Shown: positions 12,301-18,258 of the stretch, piece by piece
Position numbering within the stretch: the stretch's first letter is position 1
How the letters are laid out: each line of letters starts with the position of its first letter
Source: Halomonas organivorans
GTDB taxonomy: Bacteria; Pseudomonadota; Gammaproteobacteria; Pseudomonadales; Halomonadaceae
Length of the DNA: 64,000 nucleotides
Reading direction: 5' to 3'
Assembly: GCF_014192055.1 (NCBI RefSeq)
Contig: NZ_JACHXM010000015.1
Coordinates: 1 to 64,000, forward strand
Program-made: the position numbers and the translations under genes
The notes under the pieces: generated by a model
The model's database searches: none
Told to the model about the DNA's origin: nothing
The model's input: the letters and a program-made list of their open reading frames with translations, nothing else

Positions 12301-15300
12301 CAGCTGTTCGACGTGGCCGACTCGGTGAACACCGTGATCGGCGGCAATGCGGTCGTCAATCCAGACGGCACCGTGACCACCAGCGATATCGGTGGCACCG
12401 GTGAAGACACGGTGGACGACGCCATCGCGGCCGCGAATACCGCCGCCAATGCTGGCTGGAACGTCACCGACGGCACCAGCGCTGCCAACATCGGGCCTGA
12501 CGGCGACGTCACCTTCAGCGGTGATGCCAATATCGACGTGGCCCAGACCGGTGTCGATGACGCCGGCGCGGTCGAGATCACCCTCAACCGCGACCTCGAC
12601 CTGGACAGCGTCACCACCGGCAACAGCACCCTGGACGACGGCGGGCTGGCGGTCGACGACGGCAGCGGCAACGTCACCACCGTGACCGATGACGGCCTGA
12701 TCGTGGCAGGTGGTCCCAGCGTGACCAGCAGCGGCGGCATCGACGCTGGCGGCCAGACCATCAGCAACGTCGCCGATGGCGTGGCAAGCGATGACGCGGC
12801 AACCGTGGGCCAGATCACTGACCTGGCCACCACGCCGCTGACCTTCGCCGGCGACAGCGGCACCAATGTCGAGCGCCAGCTCGGCGAGACCCTCAACGTC
12901 ACCGGCGGTGCCTCGGGCGCGCTGACCAGCGGCAACATCGGGGTGGTGGGCGACGGCACCGACACGCTGGCCATCCAGCTGGCCGAGAACGTCGACCTGG
13001 GAACCGACGGCAGCGTCACCACCGGCAACAGCACCCTGGACGACAGCGGGCTGGCGGTGGACGACGGCAGCGGCAACGTCACCACCGTGACCGATGACGG
13101 CCTGACCGTGGCGGGTGGTCCCAGCGTGACCAGCAGCGGCGGCATCGACGCCGGCGGCCAGACCATCAGCAACGTCGCCGATGGCGTGGCAAGCGATGAC
13201 GCGGCAACCGTGGGCCAGATCACTGATCTGGCCACCACGCCGCTGACCTTCGCCGGCGACAGCGGCACCAATGTCGAGCGCCAGCTCGGCGAGACCCTCA
13301 ACGTCACCGGCGGCGCCTCGGGCGTGCTGACCAGCGGCAACATCGGGGTGGTGGGCGACGGCACCGACACGCTGACCATCCAGCTGGCCGAGAACGTCGA
13401 CCTGGGCACCGACGGCAGCGTCACCACCGGCAACAGCACCCTGGACGACGGCGGGCTGGCGGTCGACGACGGCAGCGGCAACGTCACCACCGTGACCGAT
13501 GACGGCCTGATCGTGGCAGGTGGTCCCAGCGTGACCAGCAGCGGCGGCATCGACGCTGGCGGCCAGACCATCAGCAACGTCGCCGCGCCGGTGAACGGTG
13601 GCGATGCCATCAATCTCGGTTACTTCGATGAGAACCGCGCCCACTACTACAGCGTCAACGACGATGGTGTGATCGGCGGCAACTACAACAATGATGGCGC
13701 CACCGGGATCAATGCCATTGCCACCGGCGTAGATGCCGAGGCCTCGATCGACGGCAGCGTGGCACTGGGTAGCGGCTCGATCGCCAATCGCAACCTGGCG
13801 CCGTCTTCCGGTGCCATTCCGGCTGGCAGTGCCACCGTCACCTACAACACCACCGACAAGGAGCTGTTGGGAGCCATTTCCGTAGGGGATAGTGACTCCT
13901 ATCGTCAGATCACCAATGTGGCGGACGGTATCCTGGCGCAAGATGCGGTGACGGTTCGTCAGCTGCAGGGGGCTATCGGCTCGGTCACCGTCACCGGTAC
14001 CCAGTATTTCCATGCCAACTCGGTTCAGCCGGATTCCGCTGCGGTCGGGCAGGACAGCATTGCCGTGGGCCCGACGACGGTGGTCGACGGCGACAATGGC
14101 ATTGGCATGGGCAACGGGGCCATCGTTGACCAGATCGCCCCTGGGGGGACCGCGATCGGCGATGGCGCCCACGTGATGCTGGCCGACGGCATGGCGTTGG
14201 GTACTTCAGCCCTGTCCGAGGCCGAGCAGGGCATCGCGCTGGGGGCCGGGGCGACGGTCAGCCACGACCAGAGCGTGGCGCTGGGCAGTAACTCGGCCAC
14301 CGCCGAACCGGTGGCCACCTCAGGGACGACCATCGCCGGTATCGACTACGGCTTCGCGGGTATCGCGCCGCAGAGCACGGTGAGCATCGGGGATGTGGGC
14401 AACGAGCGCACCCTCACCAATGTGGCGGCAGGGCGTCTCTCGGAGACGAGTACCGATGCGGTCAACGGCAGCCAGCTCTATGCCACTAACCAGGCGGTGG
14501 AGTCGGCCAGCCAAGGGTGGGATCTCAGCGCCCAAGGTGCCGATACCACCAATGTGGCGCCGGGCGACAGCGTGGATCTGTCCAATACCGACGGCAACCT
14601 GGTGATCGCCAAGAATGCCACTGATGGGGCACAGGAAACGGTGACCTTTGATCTGGCCGACGATCTCGATGTCACCAGCGTCTCTACTGGCAACAGCACC
14701 CTGAGCAACAGCGGGCTGGTCGTGGATGATGGCGGCGGCAACGTGACCAGCACCACCGCTACCGGTACCACGGTGACCGACGGCACGAACACCACGTCGC
14801 TGACCGCCATCGGCGTGTCCAGTGGAAACATCAGCGTGGATGGCACGACCGATACCATCACTGGCCTGTCCAACACCGATCTGAGCGATCCGAGCTTCGC
14901 TACCGAGGGCCGCGCAGCTACCGAGGAACAGCTGCAGGTCGTCAGCGACGTGGCCAGCGCCGGCTGGGATCTGAGCGCACAGGGGGCCGACACCACCAAC
15001 GTCGCTCCAGGCGATGCGCTGGACCTGAGCAACGCCGACGGCAATCTGGTGATCAGCAAGAACGCCACTGACGGTCCTCAGGAGACGGTGTCCTTCGATC
15101 TGGCAGAGGATGTGACGATCGGGAGCAGCCTGACCGTCACCGATGGCCCGACGATCGATGGCGATGGTATCGACATGGGCGGTGACAGCATCACCAATGT
15201 CGGTGCACCGACGAGCGGCGGCGATGCGGTCAATCTCGACTACTTCAACCAGAACCGCGCCCACTACTACAGCGTCAACGACGGCGGGACCCAGGGGGGC

Positions 15301-17220
15301 AACTACGACAACGACGGGGCGACGGGCGTGAATGCCATCGCTGCCGGCGTGGATGCTTCTGCCTCGGCGGACGGTGCCATGGCCCTGGGGGCCGGCGCTA
15401 CGGCCGGGGATGCCGACAGCGTGGCGCTGGGCGCCAACAGCGCGACGGCGCCGGTCGAAGGGACCACCGAGGTGGTCATCAACGGCGAGACCTATCTGGT
15501 GGCCGGTACCGATCCAGAGGGCACCGTGTCGCTGGGTGATGTGGACGCCGAGCGTACGGCTACCAATGTGGCGGCAGGGCGCGTCAGCGAGACAAGTACC
15601 GATGCCATCAACGGCAGCCAGCTGTATGCAACCAACAGCGCCATTGATGCCTTGGGCCAGGAAGTCGAGGCCGGCCAGGTGCACTATTACAGCGTCAACG
15701 ACGCTGGCACCGAGGGCGGTAACCACGACAACGACGGCGCGACGGGGGTGAACGCCATCGCCGCCGGCGTGGATGCCTCGGCCACGGCAGAGGGCAGCAT
15801 CGCCATGGGCGCAGGCGCCATGGCCAGCGAAGCCGATAGCGTGGCGATGGGCTCGGGAGCGACGACCGAGGCGGCGGTCGGCACGGCCGATATCACGATC
15901 GGCGGGCAGACCTATGCCTTCGCCGGGGTCTCGCCAATCGGCACCTTCAGTGTCGGTTCCGCCGGCGCCGAACGTACGATCACCCATGTGGCCGCGGGGC
16001 GCGTGACGGCGGACAGCACGGATGCCATCAACGGCAGTCAGCTTTACGCCACCAACCAGGCGGTGGGAGACGTCAACCAGGCCGTAGGAGACGTCGAAGA
16101 CCGTGTGACCAATGTCGAGGGTGACATCGACAATCTCGACGGCCGTGTCACCAACGTGGAGGGTGATGTCACCCAACTGGGCGACCGGGTGTCCAACGTC
16201 GAGGGTGATGTCTCCAGTATCGGCAATGATCTTGCCGAGCTGGACGACCGCGCCGTGAAGTACGACACCGAAGACGGCAACGTCAACTACGACTCGATTA
16301 CCCTCGCGGGTGAGGGTGGTACCACCATTTCCAACGTGGCGGACGGCGATGTCTCCGAGGACAGCAGCGATGCCGTCAACGGTAGCCAGCTGTGGGAGAT
16401 GCAGGAACAGCTCACTACCATCAACGAGGGAGGCAGCAAGTACTTCAGGGCCAACTCCGAGGCGGCAGCGGCCCGGGCGGAAGGCGCCGAAAGCGTCGCC
16501 ATGGGGCCGAACAGCGTGGCTCAGGGTGACCACAGCGTGGCAGCCGGTGATGGCGCGGTGGCCGAAAGCGACGGTGGGGTGGCCCTGGGGGCCGGCTCGC
16601 AGGCGACCCGTGAGGGCATGAACGGTGCCGAGGAGGCCTTCTCCGGAGAATCCGTGGCGTCGACCCAGGGGGCGGTCTCCGTCGGCAGCGAAGGCGGCGA
16701 GCGTCAGATCACGAACGTGGCCGGCGGTACCGAAGCCACGGATGCGGTCAACGTCCGTCAGTTGGAGGCGGTGCAGGCCGGCTCAGTGGGCTATGACCGC
16801 AACGATGACGGCAGTGTGAACTATGGCTCGGTCACGTTGGGTCAGGAAGGTACACCGACGCAGATCCACAACGTGGCGGCAGGTGAACTGCCGACGGATG
16901 CGGCCAACGTGGGGCAGCTGCAGGAGCTGAACCGGCAGTTCAACCAGCAGATCGGCAGCCTCAGCCATCGCATCGAGGATGTCGAGGACCAGGCCAATGC
17001 GGGCACCGCGAGTGCGATCGCGGCGGCTTCCGTGCCTCAGGCCTATCTGCCCGGTAAAAGCATGGTGGCGGTCGGTGCGGGCACCTACAGCGGCGAATCG
17101 GCGGTTTCCGTCGGGGTATCTCGCCTCTCGGATAACGGTCGTTGGGCGGTGAAGCTCAATGCCACCGGCGATTCGCAGAGCAATTTCGGGGCCGGTGTCG
17201 GTGTGGGTTTCCACTGGTAA
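3388..17220 (+). CDS. Giant trimeric autotransporter adhesin (YadA/AtaA type, type Vc secretion)
   Basis: A 4,610-residue surface adhesin. Residues 1-30 form an ESPR extended signal (MNTIYCIVW, then SELAKR), followed by a hydrophobic segment and predicted cleavage after VQA (about residue 55). Residues 60-700 are YadA-like left-handed head repeats (AxAIG and AxGxxS patterns). Necks of the TDAINGSQLFATNQ type follow. A module with core HYYSVND, then NYDNDGATG, occurs nine times, starting near residues 737, 1072, 1521, 2032, 2347, 2746, 3419, 3958 and 4098. Four Trp-ring-like segments (GWDL, then TTNVAPGD) connect stalks. A VxxV heptad coiled coil covers about 4225-4290, and the YadA anchor beta-barrel about 4535-4610, ending in Trp. 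GAGGGA precedes the start. Base composition is mosaic. Expected roles are attachment, autoagglutination and biofilm; the ligand is unknown. Confidence 0.95.
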   Translation: MNTIYCIVWSVSRGQSVVTSELAKRRTKSRDGLVRRALMALGLVAGVGALTPVQAYEAGGGDDCTGDAGRTAIGSGASACDTFALALGANAVSSEESATAIGRNSTSSGNGAVAIGLESEAAGAGSFAGAEYAQALGNYSVALGGGNAAGSGAIADGPGAIAIGTRSVASDLRSLALGAGAVASSESSYAIGDSATASGISAIAMGTGASAESVTTGAGTMAGGVAVGGLAESYGGVAVGFGAVAGSGGAGTQLAATALGMGAQATGNRSIGIGTTDAAPALATGGGSIAVGNSAEASAVGTIALGRNTTASVDEGIAVGSDTTASGDTSLAFGQGSTASAASTLAFGDSATASGISSIAMGTGATADTDDAVAIGNAAIATGGKSVSIGSENVASGNGAVAIGDPNTATGDGAIAQGMDNTATGNGTVALGNTNMAGGGGQAVGTPGTAAQGAVSIGYQNIADGQGAIAMGSTSSALQDGAIALGDTAAAGGNDSVALGSGTTSSANSTVAVGAGASATNAQSIAIGGGSALEAAASSAGNSAIAIGLGSNATGNTSIAMGFRAETLNQYGIALGADSSVSGDYGMAMGLQADASGTHAGAVGAFSDASGDRASAYGYSATASADDSVALGDSTASQAGAVALGDGATADVADSVALGSNANTAAVVGTADTTIAGITYDFEGESPIGTVSVGTSGNERTLTNVAAGRVSATSTDAINGSQLFATNQAIEDNRVHFYSVDGGTLDGNYDNDGATAANAMAAGVNASAVRSNATAVGHDARAAGTSSVAMGNAATAMGTNSVAIGNNASVGLTTGPNSQFPDQGVAIGSGATVGGAVVGGVQIHSEGVAIGFDASAVNTSQASPTAIGAHANADGAGAQIAIGDYATANGENSVAIGGLPFSTGTRAMGDYALAIGPATQAFGDNSVSLGRESSAAGDGAIAIGGNAASGANASQQDTIAIGAETVANTQGGIAIGQGARASHSNSTALGVDAITAVANATPSGTINGTSYTFAGGAPIGVVSVGRSGSERQITNVAAGRVSATSTDAINGSQLFATNQALEDLSLGGGGTNYYSVNSTVTGAGSNFNNDGATGTNALAAGVSASAAGSSAVAIGNTATASETRDIAVGHQSETSAIAGATGSQTDNVAIGTGAQALGGASIAIGEGAMATGASVASVNSAVAIGRQAKANQFGAIALGSNASTGVGSSYAAAIGPNAKVGDNASSSTAIGNSATVADGATSSTAVGRGATVNASTSVAVGQGSTVANGASSSTAVGSNATVNSNRSVAIGQGADVAINASLGTAIGSTAKVLEGAVSGVAIGSEAVASGRDAVAMGSGTEAATNAIAMGHDAKATGSQSISIGTGNVVSGDSSGAIGDPTTITGTGSYSLGNDNTIDADEAGTFGNDNILAATATGSRIVGNGNDIDVADAFVMGNGADVTVDGGVAIGSASVASTAAGVAGYDPVTGAPSTDTSATWQSTASAVSVGDAANDVTRQITGVAAGTSDSDAVNVAQLKASGTHYYSVNDNGVQGGNYDNDGATGVNAIAAGVDATAAGNGSVAMGFGADVQQSDGIAIGTGTTSQGASSIAMGDGASNNVFGNNQIAIGSNASSFGTDDLAIGTGAAASGQRNIALGSGAATDVGLLDGIAIGTDAYVSANNGIAMGNGASADHAGSVALGLNSVTAAPVGTTNITLDGINYTFAGGTPTGTVSVGGVGNERTLTNVAAGRITASSTDAINGSQLFATNQAVEDAATTANLGWDLTAQGADTTNVAPGDAVDLTNADGNLVITKNATEGAQETVTFDLSDSVTIGNTTIDNTGIDMGGDTITNLGAGTVGAGSTDAVNGSQLFDVADSVNTVIGGNAVVNPDGTVTTSDIGGTGEDTVDDAIAAANTAANAGWNVTDGTSAANIGPDGDVTFSGDANIDVAQTGVDDAGAVEITLNRDLDLDSVTTGNSTLDDSGLAVDDGSGNVTTVTDDGLTVVGGPSVTNSGGIDAGGQTISNVADGTAGTDAVNLNQLQAVQAATETHYYSVNDGGTVQSNYDNDGATGINALAAGTNAVSDGNSSVAVGDGARTGSIGRDQVALGAGALAGGNTSIAIGAGAQASTDLFDGGVEAVAIGNGASAQGTKNVALGSGSVADGSTLADAAFQPLDAAGNPIAVTAPTATSEVSVGDAGSERRITNVAAGSADTDAVNVSQLAAVDQKASTPLTFAGDSGTDVDRQLGETLNVTGGASGTLTSGNIGVVGDGTDTLAIQLAENIDLGTNGSVTTGNSVLDDSGLAVDDGSGNVTTVTDDGLTVAGGPSVTNSGGIDAGGQAITNVGAPVNGGDAINLGYFDENRAHYYSVNDGGTQQDNYDNDGASGVDSLAAGVAASTGAGAERAVALGYNTSATGVDSVAIGQYASAESGGAVAIGRDATANGGQAISIGYGNTATGDGAVSIGDPSTAIGDGALALGKDNYAEGTGAVAVGNNNTSEGDGALAIGDTNTATGNGAITMGVNNQATGNGAVALGNDNMVSGDGAFAVGNNATSGALDTLALGSNASATSQHAMALGNSSDASGFGAFAAGNTSVASGDGAMAVGQVATASGLRSAAIGLEALASAEDALSVGTEAEASGLRSTAIGNYSIASGQGSSAFGSNADAQAFGSMAIGARSTAMHEQSIALGGASQTVRGPQDDYVAYGLDALQTSKGELAIGQVAVFDEGGNQLTEPGERQITGVAAGSADTDAVNVSQLKGIATHYYSVNDDGVIGGNYDNDGATGVNAVASGVDAAATADGAVALGFGATAGNADSVALGTDSVTDVAVGTTDITLAGTNYSFAGGTPTGTVSVGDVGNERTLTNVAAGRISASSTDAINGSQLFATNQAVEDAAATAGQGWDLTAQGADGTNVAPGDAVDLTNSDGNLSITKNAADGAQETVTFDLSDSVTIGNTTIDNTGIDMGGDTITNLGAGTVGAGSTDAVNGSQLFDVADSVNTVIGGNAVVNPDGTVTTSDIGGTGEDTVDDAIAAANTAANAGWNVTDGTSAANIGPDGDVTFSGDANIDVAQTGVDDAGAVEITLNRDLDLDSVTTGNSTLDDGGLAVDDGSGNVTTVTDDGLIVAGGPSVTSSGGIDAGGQTISNVADGVASDDAATVGQITDLATTPLTFAGDSGTNVERQLGETLNVTGGASGALTSGNIGVVGDGTDTLAIQLAENVDLGTDGSVTTGNSTLDDSGLAVDDGSGNVTTVTDDGLTVAGGPSVTSSGGIDAGGQTISNVADGVASDDAATVGQITDLATTPLTFAGDSGTNVERQLGETLNVTGGASGVLTSGNIGVVGDGTDTLTIQLAENVDLGTDGSVTTGNSTLDDGGLAVDDGSGNVTTVTDDGLIVAGGPSVTSSGGIDAGGQTISNVAAPVNGGDAINLGYFDENRAHYYSVNDDGVIGGNYNNDGATGINAIATGVDAEASIDGSVALGSGSIANRNLAPSSGAIPAGSATVTYNTTDKELLGAISVGDSDSYRQITNVADGILAQDAVTVRQLQGAIGSVTVTGTQYFHANSVQPDSAAVGQDSIAVGPTTVVDGDNGIGMGNGAIVDQIAPGGTAIGDGAHVMLADGMALGTSALSEAEQGIALGAGATVSHDQSVALGSNSATAEPVATSGTTIAGIDYGFAGIAPQSTVSIGDVGNERTLTNVAAGRLSETSTDAVNGSQLYATNQAVESASQGWDLSAQGADTTNVAPGDSVDLSNTDGNLVIAKNATDGAQETVTFDLADDLDVTSVSTGNSTLSNSGLVVDDGGGNVTSTTATGTTVTDGTNTTSLTAIGVSSGNISVDGTTDTITGLSNTDLSDPSFATEGRAATEEQLQVVSDVASAGWDLSAQGADTTNVAPGDALDLSNADGNLVISKNATDGPQETVSFDLAEDVTIGSSLTVTDGPTIDGDGIDMGGDSITNVGAPTSGGDAVNLDYFNQNRAHYYSVNDGGTQGGNYDNDGATGVNAIAAGVDASASADGAMALGAGATAGDADSVALGANSATAPVEGTTEVVINGETYLVAGTDPEGTVSLGDVDAERTATNVAAGRVSETSTDAINGSQLYATNSAIDALGQEVEAGQVHYYSVNDAGTEGGNHDNDGATGVNAIAAGVDASATAEGSIAMGAGAMASEADSVAMGSGATTEAAVGTADITIGGQTYAFAGVSPIGTFSVGSAGAERTITHVAAGRVTADSTDAINGSQLYATNQAVGDVNQAVGDVEDRVTNVEGDIDNLDGRVTNVEGDVTQLGDRVSNVEGDVSSIGNDLAELDDRAVKYDTEDGNVNYDSITLAGEGGTTISNVADGDVSEDSSDAVNGSQLWEMQEQLTTINEGGSKYFRANSEAAAARAEGAESVAMGPNSVAQGDHSVAAGDGAVAESDGGVALGAGSQATREGMNGAEEAFSGESVASTQGAVSVGSEGGERQITNVAGGTEATDAVNVRQLEAVQAGSVGYDRNDDGSVNYGSVTLGQEGTPTQIHNVAAGELPTDAANVGQLQELNRQFNQQIGSLSHRIEDVEDQANAGTASAIAAASVPQAYLPGKSMVAVGAGTYSGESAVSVGVSRLSDNGRWAVKLNATGDSQSNFGAGVGVGFHW
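8671..9417. repeat. Long internal repeat, copy 1 (partner 12034-12780)
   Basis: This block of Trp-ring, neck and stalk code reappears almost unchanged 3,363 nt (1,121 codons) downstream. Identity extends over many synonymous sites, which suggests recent duplication or gene conversion. Confidence 0.8.
12034..12780. repeat. Long internal repeat, copy 2 (partner 8671-9417)
   Basis: Second copy of the block at 8671-9417, in the same orientation. Recombination between the copies would remove or add 1,121 codons in frame. Confidence 0.8.
12775..13584. repeat. 405-bp tandem duplication in the adhesin stalk
   Basis: Two adjacent 405-bp (135-codon) copies, 12775-13179 and 13180-13584. They encode stalk with motifs TPLTFAGDSGT, RQLGETLNVTGG and GIDAGGQTISN. 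They differ at only a few codons (for example GAL/GVL, LAIQ/LTIQ, DSGL/DGGL and LTVAGG/LIVAGG). A related, more diverged copy lies at about 10018-10380. Confidence 0.85.
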
Positions 17221-17237
17221 ACGACTAGGGGATGAAC

Positions 17238-18047
17238 ATGGAACATCCAAGCTATTACAGGGCAGTACTGGCGTTCGGGGTCGTCGGGATGACGGCCCTA
17301 GGGCTGCAGGGTTGTGCCACCAGTGGCGAGGGAGGTGCGGAAGCTCCGCCCCGGGTGGCCGATGAGACGGCGACCTTTCCTGATCCGGAGGAGGCATGGG
17401 TCGATGGCACCTACGCCAACGTCGAAAACCTGCGCAATATGCAGCAGGGGCTCTCCAAGGATCAGACCTATGACTTGATCGGGCGTCCGCATTTCTCCGA
17501 GGGGCTGTTCGGGGTGCATGAGTGGAACTATGTCTTCCATCTGCCCGCGGGCGATGGGAGTTACATGACCTGCCAGTATCAGGTGACGTTCGACGACGAT
17601 ATGCTGGCCGACAGCCTGCGCTGGCGGGATGGGGAATGTGCCGCCCTGCTCGAGCCACGCAGCAGCACCGAGCCGACGCGTTTGACCCTGTCGGGCGATA
17701 CGCTGTTCGAGTTCGATAGTGCCCGGCTGTCGCCGCGGGGGCGGCAGCAGGTGAACGTCCTCGCGAATCGTATTCGCAGCGACTTCACGGCTCCCGAGGT
17801 GATGGTGCTCGGGCATACCGATCGCCTGGGTAGCGGTGACTATAACCAGGCGCTGTCCGAGCGCCGTGCCGCCACGGTGCGATCCGCCCTGGTCAGCAAC
17901 GGGATTGCCCCGTCATCGATTCGAAGCCGGGGCTTTGGCGAACGCCAGCCGGTGACGCGCTGTGAAGGGACGCGCGCGACGCCGGGGCTGAAAGCATGTT
18001 TGCAGCCCAACAGGCGTGTCGATATCGAAGTCAGCGAAACTGGATAG
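17238..18047 (+). CDS. TpgA-like lipoprotein: SmpA/OmlA-like plus OmpA peptidoglycan-binding domain
   Basis: A 269-residue predicted lipoprotein directly after the adhesin. A signal peptide ends in the lipobox LQGC. A SmpA/BamE-like segment follows (about 65-130, with QGLSKDQTYDLIGRPHF). The C-terminal 130 residues are an OmpA-like domain with GHTD and LSERRA, matching the Asp and Arg that bind diaminopimelate, and a Cys pair near the end. In Acinetobacter Tol 5, TpgA has this build, sits next to AtaA and links the adhesin anchor to peptidoglycan; the same role is inferred here. The ATG at 17238 is preferred over that at 17232, because AGGGG at 17227-17231 is then six bases away. Co-transcription with the adhesin is likely. 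Confidence 0.85.
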   Translation: MEHPSYYRAVLAFGVVGMTALGLQGCATSGEGGAEAPPRVADETATFPDPEEAWVDGTYANVENLRNMQQGLSKDQTYDLIGRPHFSEGLFGVHEWNYVFHLPAGDGSYMTCQYQVTFDDDMLADSLRWRDGECAALLEPRSSTEPTRLTLSGDTLFEFDSARLSPRGRQQVNVLANRIRSDFTAPEVMVLGHTDRLGSGDYNQALSERRAATVRSALVSNGIAPSSIRSRGFGERQPVTRCEGTRATPGLKACLQPNRRVDIEVSETG

Positions 18048-18206
18048 CATCTAGCGGTCTGGACCATGGCCGTGGAAACGTGACGAGGCGTCAGGTTTCC
18101 GCGGTTTTTTTCGTCATAAGGAAAGGTCGGGCATGTCGATGCCCTCTTTCTCTGCCTTCTGACGATGGCGTGAGACGAGTATCGACGGACCATGTCGCAT
18201 CACGAC

Positions 18207-18237
18207 GCCCCACCGAGAGGGGATATCTCGGTGGGGC
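18207..18237. terminator. Perfect 12-bp hairpin between converging genes
   Basis: GCCCCACCGAGA (18207-18218) pairs fully with TCTCGGTGGGGC (18226-18237), with a 7-nt loop. It lies between the lipoprotein and ppk1 ends. There is no T-tract on either side, so it may act as a weak bidirectional terminator or protect 3' ends. Confidence 0.55.
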
Positions 18238-18258
18238 CGGTCGTTCGCACGGCCGAGT

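Noticed and set aside
9796..14172. 1,458-codon open frame on the minus strand inside the adhesin, and similar ones at 7246-9483 and 14320-16533
   Set aside because: They are mirror frames of the repetitive GC-rich adhesin code; no family resemblance, signal or ribosome site.
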